Below, one piece after another: positions 36,813-44,916 of a stretch of 64,000 bases of DNA (its first letter is position 1; each line of letters opens with the position of its first letter). The notes below the pieces were generated by a model. That model worked only from the letters and a program-made list of their open reading frames with translations, did not search any database and was not told where the DNA came from. The DNA lies in contig CAWGMT010000007.1 of assembly GCA_963823675.1 (NCBI GenBank), positions 496,001 through 560,000 on the forward strand. Direction: 5' to 3'. The DNA comes from CAWGMT01 sp963823675 (GTDB taxonomy: Bacteria > Planctomycetota > Planctomycetia > Isosphaerales > Isosphaeraceae). Both the position numbers and the translations under genes were made by a program.

Positions 36813-38137
36813 GCGAAGCCGGGGAAAAAGCATCCCGAACCATCACCGTGCGAGCTCTGGCCCGCGTCGAGGGCGAAGGCGGGCTGACGATCCGGCTGCG
36901 AGATGGACAGGTGGCGGCCGCCGAGCTGCGCATCTTCGAGCCGCCGCGCTTCTACGAGGCCTTCTTGCGCGGCCGATCTGCCCTGGAAGTTCCTGATATC
37001 ACCGCGCGCATCTGCGGCATTTGCCCGGTGGCGTATCAGATGTCCAGCGTGCATGCCATCGAGAAGATCTACGGCGTGACCATGACCCCGGGATTACGAG
37101 CTTTTCGACGGCTGCTCTACTGCGGCGAGTGGATCGAGAGCCACACGTTGCACATCTACATGCTGCACGCCCCGGACTTTCTCGGCTTTGAAAGCGCCAT
37201 TGCCATGGCCCAGGCCGGCCCCGAGCTGGCCGGCGTCGTTCATCGCGGGCTGCGCGTCAAGAAGGCCGGCAACCGGATCGTGCAGGTGGTCGGCGGCAGG
37301 GAGGTCCACCCGATCAACGTCAAGGTCGGGGGGTTCTACCGCGTCCCCCGTCGCGATGAGCTGACGGCGCTCGTCGAGGATTTGAAATGGGGCCTGGACG
37401 CATCCCTGGAAACGGTGCGCTGGGCGGCCACGCTGCCCATCCCGGATTTCGCCGGCGATTACGAGTTCGTCTCCTTGCGGCACCCGGACGAATACCCCAT
37501 GAACGAGGGACGCCTCGTCTCCAGCCGGGGCCTGGACATCGTCCAGGAGGAATACACCGGCCAGTTCGAGGAGTACCAGGTGCCGCATTCCAATGCCCTG
37601 CACTCGCGGCGGCGGCATGCGCCCACCGACTGCGGCGCCTATTTCGTCGGACCACTGGCCCGCTGGCACCTTAACGCGGACCGGGCCAGTCCGCTGGTCC
37701 GCGAGGCGGCCGCGGCCACGGGCATCGCCTTGACGACTGGGAACCCGTTCCTCGGGATCGTGGCCCGGTCGCTGGAAGTTTTGCTGGCCTTCGAGGAGGC
37801 CCTGCGGTTGATCGACACGTACGAGCCGCCCGCGGAGCCGGCCGTCGGGTTCGAGCCGCGCGCCGGCAGCGGCGAGGCGATCACCGAAGCGCCGCGCGGC
37901 ATCCTCTACCACCGCTATGAAACCGACGAGGCCGGCTTCTTGAAGAGCGCGTGCATCATTCCGCCCACCAGCCAGAACCAGTTGCAAATGGAGCACGACC
38001 TGATGCGCATCGCTCCCGAGCTTGTCGCGCTGCCGGAAGCGGAAGCCGCGCTGCGGGCCGAGTACGTCATCCGCAACTATGACCCGTGCATTAGCTGCGC
38101 GACACACTTCCTCAAGTTCAAGGTGGAGGGCCGATGA
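36809..38137 (+). CDS. [NiFe]-hydrogenase large (catalytic) subunit, group 3b-like
   Basis: The 442-residue protein holds the four NiFe ligands: RICGICP near residues 67-73 (Cys69, Cys72) and DPCISCATHF near the end (Cys427, Cys430). The first motif follows RVEGEGGLTIRLRDG, the usual N-terminal mark. The nine residues after His433 (FLKFKVEGR) are the peptide that the maturation protease removes. With the Fe-S, flavin and small subunits around it, this indicates a soluble bidirectional group 3b (NADP-coupled, sulfhydrogenase-type) enzyme. A group 3d assignment is less likely, as Hox-type diaphorase subunits are missing. Confidence 0.93.
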   Translation: MSEAGEKASRTITVRALARVEGEGGLTIRLRDGQVAAAELRIFEPPRFYEAFLRGRSALEVPDITARICGICPVAYQMSSVHAIEKIYGVTMTPGLRAFRRLLYCGEWIESHTLHIYMLHAPDFLGFESAIAMAQAGPELAGVVHRGLRVKKAGNRIVQVVGGREVHPINVKVGGFYRVPRRDELTALVEDLKWGLDASLETVRWAATLPIPDFAGDYEFVSLRHPDEYPMNEGRLVSSRGLDIVQEEYTGQFEEYQVPHSNALHSRRRHAPTDCGAYFVGPLARWHLNADRASPLVREAAAATGIALTTGNPFLGIVARSLEVLLAFEEALRLIDTYEPPAEPAVGFEPRAGSGEAITEAPRGILYHRYETDEAGFLKSACIIPPTSQNQLQMEHDLMRIAPELVALPEAEAALRAEYVIRNYDPCISCATHFLKFKVEGR

Positions 38138-38643
38138 ATTGGCCGCGGCCCATTCGCGTCGTGGCAATCGGCAGCCCGTGGGGCGATGATGCCCTGGCCT
38201 GGGAAGTCGTCCGGCAGCTACGGCCCCAGCTTGAACCCCGGATGGATATCGAGCTCCATGCCCTGGCGGGCGGCCAGAGGCTGCTGGATCTACTCGACGG
38301 CCAGGGGACGCTTCTGCTGGTGGACGCCGCGGTTACCGGAATGGCACCGGGGACGATCCACTGCTTCGAGTGGCCGGAGGCGCGCATCGAGGCGCTGCGA
38401 CCGGGGTCAACCCATCAATTGCAGCCGGCCGAAGCGCTCCGGCTGGCAGGCGCACTCGGGCTCCTGCCGCCGCGCGTCGTTGTTTTCGGCATCGAGATCC
38501 AGGGTCTCGACCCGGACCAGGGGCTTAGCCCGAGCGTGGCAGCCGCTGTACCGGCACTGGTCCGGCTAATCGTCGATGGGGTCGAAAGCCTGGAGATTGA
38601 CTCGACCTCCGCTCCAGCCAGGTCCAGCTCCCTTGTGCGGTAA
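38134..38643 (+). CDS. Hydrogenase maturation protease
   Basis: The 169-residue protein belongs to the HybD/HycI family: VVAIGSPWGDDALAWEVVRQ has the nickel-binding Asp/Glu region (usually GNxxxxDDGxG), and LLLVDAAVTGMAPGTIHCFE holds the second Asp, followed by HQLQPAEALRLA with the metal His. It cuts the C-terminal peptide of the large subunit after nickel insertion. It overlaps the large-subunit gene by four bases. No hypA-hypF genes are in the window, so other maturation factors must lie elsewhere. The first motif has Ser-Pro-Trp-Gly where Asn is common. Confidence 0.85.
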   Translation: MNWPRPIRVVAIGSPWGDDALAWEVVRQLRPQLEPRMDIELHALAGGQRLLDLLDGQGTLLLVDAAVTGMAPGTIHCFEWPEARIEALRPGSTHQLQPAEALRLAGALGLLPPRVVVFGIEIQGLDPDQGLSPSVAAAVPALVRLIVDGVESLEIDSTSAPARSSSLVR

Positions 38644-38659
38644 AACCCGGAGTTCGCTC

Positions 38660-40443
38660 ATGAGCGCACAAGCGGCGGCACCAGTGCAGAAGCTCGGCCC
38701 CTTGAGCCATTTCGCCTGGTCGGTGGTGGTCGGTGTGGTCGGTGCCCTGGCGGCGGTCGTGTTCCGCGGCCTGATCGCGCTGTTCCACAACGTGCTCTTC
38801 CTCGGCCAGTGGTCGGTCGTGTACGACGCCAACGTCCACACGCCCGCGAGCCCGTGGGGGCCGTTCGTCATCCTGGTGCCGGTGCTCGGTGCCGCCGGCG
38901 TCGCCTTCCTCGTCGGCAACTTTGCTCCCGAGGCGAAGGGGCACGGCGTGCCCGAGGTGATCGATGCGATCTATTACAACAAGGGCGTGATCCGCCCCGT
39001 CGTCGCGGTGATCAAGTCGCTCGCCTCGGCACTGTCGATCGGCAGCGGCGGGTCGGTCGGCCGCGAGGGACCGATCATCCAGATCGGCTCTTCGTTCGCC
39101 TCCACCCTGGGCCAGGTGCTGCGCGTGCCCGTGTGGCAGCGCATCACGCTGATCGCCGCCGGCGCCGGCGCCGGCATCGCCGCCACCTTCAACACGCCGA
39201 TCGGCGGCGTGCTCTTCGCCGTCGAAATCATGCTCCACGAGGTCAGTGCCCGGACGCTCGTCCCGGTCACGATCGCGACGGCGACGGCGGCGTACCTCGG
39301 CCGTCTGGTCTTCGGGAGCCAACCGTCGTTCGTGATCCCCGCCCTCGAGACGCCCTACTTCCACCTCACTCAGCCGTTCGTCCTTTTGCTCTACCCGGGC
39401 CTGGGCGTGCTCGCGGGTCTCGCCTCGGTCGCCTACATCCGCTCCCTCTATGCCTTCGAGGACTTCTTCGACAGCCGGATCGGCGGCAGCTACTACAGAC
39501 GCCATCTGCTCGGCATGTTCCTGGTGGGGGTCATCATGTATGTCCTGCTGGTGACCACGGGACACTACCAGGTCGAGGGGGTCGGTTACGCCACGGTGCA
39601 GGACGTTCTTTCGGGACAGGTCTCCTGGTTCCTGGCTGCGCTCTGTTCGCCCTGAAGTTGTTGACCACTTCGCTGACGCTCGGCTCGGGGGCTTCGGGTG
39701 GCGTCTTCTCTCCCGCGTTGTACCTGGGCGCCACGCTCGGCGGAGTGTACGGTCTGGCGGCGCGGCAACTGTTCCCGGCGCTCTCGATCGATCCCGCCGC
39801 GTTCGCGGTCGCCGGCATGGCCGGCGTGGTTGGCGGGTCCACGGGAGCCGCCATGGCCGCCATCGTCATGATCTTCGAGATGACCCTGGACTACACGGTG
39901 ATCATCCCGATGACCATGACCGTGGCCCTCAGCTACGGGGTCCGGACCATGTTGCTGCCCCAGAGCATTTACACGCTCAAACTCGCCCGGCGGGGACACG
40001 CGATCCCGGCCAGCGCTGCAAGCAAACTTCTACTCCCTCAAGACGGCAAAGGAGGTGATGGATACCCAGTTCGTGGTCCTGGCTGCTGGCGGCGTGGTCG
40101 ACGACTTCACGCGGACGGCGTCGGAGCAGCCGAACGTTTCCTACTTCCTGGTCGAGACGCAGGGGGGACTCATCGGGTTCCTGACCCGGGACTCGCTGCT
40201 GCGGGTATCCGGCAAGCCGGAGACGTCCCTGACACTGGCAGACCTCGCGGACCGGAGGTTCCTCACGGTGAATGAGAATACAACACTCAAGGAGGTGATG
40301 ATCCGCGCGGCGCCGCCGGCGCCGAGCTCGCTCTGGTCACGGACGGCTCGGGGAGCCTCTCCGGCCAGAGCGTTCTGGGACTGATCACCAAACTGCAAAT
40401 CGCCCGGACGGTCATCGAGGAGTTGGTGGTTTTCTCGGACTGA
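38660..40443 (+). pseudogene. ClC-type chloride channel/transporter with CBS domains, frameshifted
   Basis: The first frame (38660-39655) has the ClC core: SGGSVGREGPIIQIGSSFA with the gating Glu in GREGP, and AGAGIAATFNTPIGGVLFA. The second part in another frame starts ALKLLTTSLTLGSGASGGVF (GSGxSGG.F.P motif) and runs through GSTGAAMAAIVMIFEMTLDY. A CBS-domain part in a third frame follows (VSYFLVETQGGLIGFLTRDS), and the last CBS piece (GLITKLQIARTVIEELV) ends at 40443. Shifts lie near 39645 (one surplus base), 40030-40055 and 40310. The protein would move chloride, possibly with proton exchange. It starts 17 bases after the hydrogenase protease but likely belongs to a different function. 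Confidence 0.85.
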
Positions 40444-40504
40444 GCGGGCAGAAGGGAAGTGGTCCCCGGGGGCGCGATTGCATTGTCGCTGCGCAGCTTA
40501 CAAC

Positions 40505-41674
40505 TCACACGTACCTGGCTGCCGGGGAATTCTGGATTCTGGAGTCCGATCCGCGGACGGGCTCACGGGTCGTTTTCCCGGCGCACTGCTTGAGCAGACT
40601 GCAAAGGTTCTCGATCTTTTGCGATTTCTCGGGGTCGTCGAAGACCAATTCGGCTCGCCGCTTCAGGTCCTCGATGTTGCGATCGCTGGTATCGTCCAGC
40701 GCGCTCACTCCTTCGCGGAGACTTGGCTGAAAACGAAAGTAAAGGCACGGCCTCTTGACGACGTGCATGAGCTGCCTCATCTGCCCGTCGACCGCGTCGC
40801 TGCCGCCGTCATAGGCGATGTCGACGAGCGGCCGAGCCCAGCGGAGCGTTCCCCAGCTCCTGGCATCCTCATACCTGATCGGGGCGTTGATCTCGCCCGT
40901 GCCCAGCGACAGGACCAGGTAGTTGACACCGTTGGCGTCAGCGTTGGGCCCGGATCGGACCTCGACGGGACGATCGCTTTGCCTTGATCCACCGGGCTGC
41001 CTCTCAAGGCCGTGGACGCCTGCCGGCTGACTGTGCACGCCGACAGCCTCGGCATAGGCGCAGAGGGTGGGGTTGTTCACGAAGATGCCGGCGTCGATGA
41101 AGGTGAGCGGCGGCAAGTGCGAGCGCTTCGACCTCTTGATCCGGAACGGCGCGAAGTAAGCCGGTGCGGCCGTGGTCGACCGCGCGACTTCCCACATGAG
41201 CGGGTTGAACCGCGCACCGCGCTTGGCCCTTGCCTTCCTCCTCGTGAAGAAGAATGGTCTGCACGTCTCTATTTCGTAGCTGGTGATCAGGACCTCGGTG
41301 AGCGCCTGGCTCAGCCTGGTTTGCGCGCCGAAGTACTTCTGGAGCACCGCTTCGATCGGCTCCGAGGGATACCTCTCCTCCATCAGTCCGTGGAGCGAGA
41401 CGACCTCTCGCCAGAACGAACGGAAGATCTCCTTGCCGTCCTCCTCATAGAAGGAGACCAGTTGGCTGGCCTCGTACCGCGGTCTGTCCCCGGTTTTTTC
41501 CTGGGGTACCGTCAGGCCCAGGGCCAGAATGCCCCCGGTCGAGGTGCCCGCGATCAGGTCAAACATTTCCGCGATCCGGCGGCCAGTCCGCCGTTCGATC
41601 TCGGCGAGGATCATCGCCGGGATGATCCCGCGGATGCCGCCACCGTCGATCGACAAGATGTTGTAAAGAGACAT
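40505..41674 (-). CDS. Patatin-like phospholipase
   Basis: From ATG 41674 the protein (389 residues; a GTG at 41686 would add four) reads MSLYNILSIDGGGIRGIIPA. The oxyanion loop is DGGGIRG, the nucleophile elbow is LIAGTSTGGILAL (Ser45), and the catalytic Asp lies in FIDAGIFVNNP (Asp194; DAG instead of the common DGG/DGA). The C-terminal half contains YLVLSLGTGEIN and a helical end. It is a Ser-Asp dyad acyl hydrolase acting on membrane lipids. Patatins of this class also serve as effectors in cyclic-nucleotide defence systems (CapV), but no cyclase or partner gene is next to it, so a lipid-metabolism role is equally possible. Confidence 0.9.
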   Translation of the reverse strand: MSLYNILSIDGGGIRGIIPAMILAEIERRTGRRIAEMFDLIAGTSTGGILALGLTVPQEKTGDRPRYEASQLVSFYEEDGKEIFRSFWREVVSLHGLMEERYPSEPIEAVLQKYFGAQTRLSQALTEVLITSYEIETCRPFFFTRRKARAKRGARFNPLMWEVARSTTAAPAYFAPFRIKRSKRSHLPPLTFIDAGIFVNNPTLCAYAEAVGVHSQPAGVHGLERQPGGSRQSDRPVEVRSGPNADANGVNYLVLSLGTGEINAPIRYEDARSWGTLRWARPLVDIAYDGGSDAVDGQMRQLMHVVKRPCLYFRFQPSLREGVSALDDTSDRNIEDLKRRAELVFDDPEKSQKIENLCSLLKQCAGKTTREPVRGSDSRIQNSPAARYV

Positions 41675-42061
41675 CAAACTTCCCACCGCGATTTCCGGGA
41701 CGCGTCGAGACGGTCACGGACGCCTTCATGGATACCGGATACAGTGCGGAAAAGTCGCACTGGCACGCACACCTGTCGAAATCTCAGCGAAGAATGCGCT
41801 GCGCGTAGCACACGGTGCATGCCTCGCCCGAACGATGCACGTGCGATCGCATTACCCCTCGATTCTACAGCAATGGCGGCCCACGGTCTAGAGATGCTAC
41901 CATGCACTTATATCAGCGAGTTCTTATTATTGCGGGCTATGGCCATTGAAAGGAGATTAATGGGTTGGAATAATGATTCTTACGGAGCGGGGCCTCGAGC
42001 GAATTGGATTCGAGCCGCATGCGGGAGAACGGAGGTTGATCTGGAACTGACCGAGGCGCAG
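41675..42061. other. Divergent intergenic region
   Basis: The region separates the patatin and the Ala-rich protein. The part 41900-41975 is A/T-rich (TTATATCAGCGAGTTCTTAT and ATTAATGGG) and most likely carries the promoters. The frame of the downstream gene is open through it but without similarity before ATG 42062. Confidence 0.4.
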
Positions 42062-42706
42062 ATGATCATTCCGAAATACACGCTCGACGACTTCAAGAAG
42101 CTGCCGCTGCGGGCGATCGTCGCATTCGCTGCGCGGTGCGCGCGTCGGGTCGAGCACCTCGCCATTCCTCCCGATGACCACCCCGCGCACGAGAGCTGCC
42201 GTTTGGCGGTGGCTGACGCCATCCAGTTGGCCGAGGATTTCGCGCGAGGCTCACCCTGCACCGCGTGCGAATCGGTGATCCCCGCGATCGAGGCGAGCCG
42301 CGCAGCCGCGACGGGCCAGCTCGTGCGCGAAAACGCGATCGCCGCGGTTCTCCAGGCCGCTTTTGCGGCGGCGGCCGCCCTTCATGCGGTCGCGCTTCGG
42401 GCCGAACCGGAGGAACGACACTTGCTTGCCCCCCCCACAAGGTCGTTCGCCCATCTGGCCGACCTCTCGGCCGAGCTCGCCGCTCTCGATGCCTTCACGG
42501 CGGCCGTGGACGCCTCGGACGCGACCGGTTACCCGGACGATTTCATTGGCGGGGCGGTGGAGGATTACGAGAAGCTTCTCAGTCTGAACCTGGGGAGCTA
42601 TCCGCGCGCTGGCCGGCCGATCGACCCATCGCCCAGAGGACCGCTGGGCCCATTGTGGCCCGGACAGCCACCGAGCTTCGGTCGAGTCATCGCGAGCCCA
42701 CGCTAG
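42062..42706 (+). CDS. Ala-rich planctomycete-type hypothetical protein
   Basis: The start ATG 42062 follows GAGG and gives MIIPKYTLDDFKKLPLRAIV followed by AFAARCARRVEHLAIPPDDH. Planctomycetes have many paralogues with the wording LPLRAIVAFAARCARRVEPL and long Ala-rich helices. The middle (RENAIAAVLQAAFAAAAALH) fits an amphipathic helix bundle. The end (FIGGAVEDYEKLLSLNLGSY) is the conserved closing region, followed by a Pro-rich tail. Function unknown; no membrane segment and no signal peptide. Confidence 0.65.
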   Translation: MIIPKYTLDDFKKLPLRAIVAFAARCARRVEHLAIPPDDHPAHESCRLAVADAIQLAEDFARGSPCTACESVIPAIEASRAAATGQLVRENAIAAVLQAAFAAAAALHAVALRAEPEERHLLAPPTRSFAHLADLSAELAALDAFTAAVDASDATGYPDDFIGGAVEDYEKLLSLNLGSYPRAGRPIDPSPRGPLGPLWPGQPPSFGRVIASPR

Positions 42707-42969
42707 CGCATCAGGCCATGGCCGCGACGCTCGACACTCGCGAGTCGGCCTGCCCGACAGCTCCTCGACCACACATGCCTGAATTGCAACTGCGCAAGAT
42801 GGGGTATTTGGGGCTGTCTGGGGGTCAGCGCGTGGGTCGTCGAGAAGGTCTTCAAGGTCACGCTTAACTGTCTCCCTTCGAACGACCGAGAGACATAGAG
42901 GATCGTTGGTCTCCGCTAGGGTTGGGGGGACTTTCCGGACCGTTCTTCCCGCGGAAAGCGAGATTCTGG

Positions 42970-43974
42970 ATGGCTAACGGGCCGGTGCTCGGGGTCGCCT
43001 GCGTGGTCGTCGTCGTGGTGGGGACCTCCGCCCGAGCACAGACGCCGGAATCGCGCGCTGCGGAAGGCTCTGCCAACGCCGATTCGAGCCAGACGACTTC
43101 GCCCCACCGTGACGCAGAGGAGGCGGACACGTCCCAGCCCGATGAAACGGAGAGCGCAGCGAAGCGGAGCCTGATCGATCGGTTGTGCGCGGCGCTGTCG
43201 CAGGACGAGGATCCTGACGGACCGATCAACACCGACCGACCCACCTTTACCCCCGCCAACACGGTCGTCCCGCGCGGACGGCTCCAGTTCGAGTCGGGCT
43301 TCACTTTCAACAGCGAGCGAAGCGCCACGGCACGCAGCAACCTTTACGACCTTCCCGAGCTCGCCATGCGCCTCGGCCTCGCCGATCGAGTCGAGTTCCG
43401 CACGTTCTGGTTGGGGCAGACCTGGATCCAGACGCAGCCCCGGCGCGGCGGTCCTTACCAGGAGAGTGGTGGGCTGAGCGACATGGAGGTCGGTTTCAAG
43501 TGGCAGCTCTTCGCGGGCGACAAAGAGAGGAAGTGGATACCGACGACGGCTCTGATCACCTCGATCTACGCCCCGACCGGAGGAACGTCGACTCTCGGGG
43601 CTCATACGGTCGAGCCTTACATCAACCTGGTCTACGGCTGGGCCCTCACCGACAAGCTGACGCTCGCTGGTAGCACCGGATACGTCGGAATGCGGCAAAC
43701 GGACCTGGGCCGCGGTCGACCCGCCGACAGCTTCGAGCGGTATCACCAATCCCTCGTCGCCTTCTTGGCGGCGACCGAACGGACCACTCTCTTTTACGAG
43801 TGGTACGCTTTCATGTTCACAAACGCGGCAAGCAATCTCCCGATGTACTTCATGGATGGGGGCCTGCTCTACCACCCGACGCCGAACACGCAGATCGACC
43901 TCCGTGCCGGCTTCGGCTTGACCGGCCGTCCCGACGACTTCTTCACTGGCGCGGGCCTCTCGGTTCGCTTCTGA
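42970..43974 (+). CDS. Outer-membrane beta-barrel of the phenol MetA-like transporter family
   Basis: From ATG 42970 (334 residues) a signal peptide (GPVLGVACVVVVVVGTSARA) is followed by an acidic, Ser-rich spacer to about residue 75. The barrel begins at INTDRPTFTPANTVVPRGRL with QFESGFTFN. Alternating strands follow (LADRVEFRTFWLG, MEVGFKWQLF, ALITSIYAPTGG, LVYGWALTDKLTLAGSTGYV), and the protein ends in the outer-membrane signature Phe (GAGLSVRF). The pattern DRP.F......P.G..QlE.G matches the PF13557-like transporters. It may be a passive channel. The substrate is unknown. Confidence 0.75.
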   Translation: MANGPVLGVACVVVVVVGTSARAQTPESRAAEGSANADSSQTTSPHRDAEEADTSQPDETESAAKRSLIDRLCAALSQDEDPDGPINTDRPTFTPANTVVPRGRLQFESGFTFNSERSATARSNLYDLPELAMRLGLADRVEFRTFWLGQTWIQTQPRRGGPYQESGGLSDMEVGFKWQLFAGDKERKWIPTTALITSIYAPTGGTSTLGAHTVEPYINLVYGWALTDKLTLAGSTGYVGMRQTDLGRGRPADSFERYHQSLVAFLAATERTTLFYEWYAFMFTNAASNLPMYFMDGGLLYHPTPNTQIDLRAGFGLTGRPDDFFTGAGLSVRF

Positions 43975-44076
43975 AGGCGTTGGCACGATTGCACCAACGC
44001 GGCTACAATGCAAAGGATGAACGAGACGACAGATCATTGCGGTTCGTAGCGGTTCAACGGCTGGCGAGCTACATCC

Positions 44077-44913
44077 ATGAGCAGTGAAACCGGTCTAGAG
44101 GATGCAACTCTGATCGACTTGTTTCGGTCCGAGGTGGAGACACATTCGGAATTGCTCAGTGCCGCACTCCTGTCACTTGAACGCTCCCCGGGTGACACGT
44201 CTCGCATCGACGCGATGATGCGGGCGGCACACTCGATCAAGGGTGCTTCGAGAGTCGTGGGCGTTGAGCCCGCCGTCCGTGTCGCTCACGCCATGGAGGA
44301 TTACTTCGTCGCGGCACAAAAGAGAGCCAGCGGATTGTCGTCTGGAGACGTCGATGTCCTGCTGCGGGGAGTGGACCTGCTGGCCAAGATTTCGGCGCGG
44401 ACGCAGGACCCAAGCGCGGGCATGGTCCATGAGTTCAGTGGTCCCGTGCAAGAACTCGTCGCCGAGCTAGAAGCAGTGCAGAGCGGATGCGGAAAGTCTG
44501 GCGCGGTAGCGACTGCGAGCGCGGGAGCGGCCGTTACCGAGTCACCAGCAGCTACGTCTCTCAGATCGCAAGCTGCCGCTGGCACCGAACCATCGACGTC
44601 GCCGACCGCGAAGAGCGCAACGATCTCCTTTCCGGAAATCCTGGATTCCGTAGCCGCGGAAGAAATCCGTAAACAGTTCTTGCTCGCAGTCGACTCGCAA
44701 TGCGCAACAATCCGATTTGACCTGCGGGCAACCAAGGACCTGGATGTCCAGGGTTTGGCGTTCCTGGCTGCCGTCCCGCAGCATTTCGCCAAACATGGCC
44801 GGTCATCGCTACGATTGGCGGGAGTTTCCGTCGAGATGGCGACTGTGCTGCGAGTCACCGGCCTGGCTGAACGGTTCGGCCTTCCTTCTGGCGGGTCACG
44901 AGAGGCGAAGTAA
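44077..44913 (+). CDS. Hpt-STAS fusion protein of the chemosensory operon
   Basis: The 278-residue protein joins two signalling domains. Residues about 1-125 are a histidine phosphotransfer domain with the phospho-His in MMRAAHSIKGASRVVG. After a Ser/Ala-rich linker, residues about 180-275 form a STAS domain (CATIRFDLRATKDLDVQGLA, LRLAGVSVEMATVLRVTGLA). The serine that is phosphorylated in anti-sigma antagonists (in DSSG) is missing here (DVQG). It starts the operon and is followed by CheA after three bases. A role as phosphate sink, or in assembling the array by the STAS part, is inferred. Confidence 0.87.
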   Translation: MSSETGLEDATLIDLFRSEVETHSELLSAALLSLERSPGDTSRIDAMMRAAHSIKGASRVVGVEPAVRVAHAMEDYFVAAQKRASGLSSGDVDVLLRGVDLLAKISARTQDPSAGMVHEFSGPVQELVAELEAVQSGCGKSGAVATASAGAAVTESPAATSLRSQAAAGTEPSTSPTAKSATISFPEILDSVAAEEIRKQFLLAVDSQCATIRFDLRATKDLDVQGLAFLAAVPQHFAKHGRSSLRLAGVSVEMATVLRVTGLAERFGLPSGGSREAK

Positions 44914-44916
44914 ACG

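Noticed and set aside
40505..41674. Patatin as effector of a CBASS defence system
   Set aside because: No nucleotidyltransferase, Cap2/Cap3 or similar partner lies on either side, so only a generic phospholipase call is supported.
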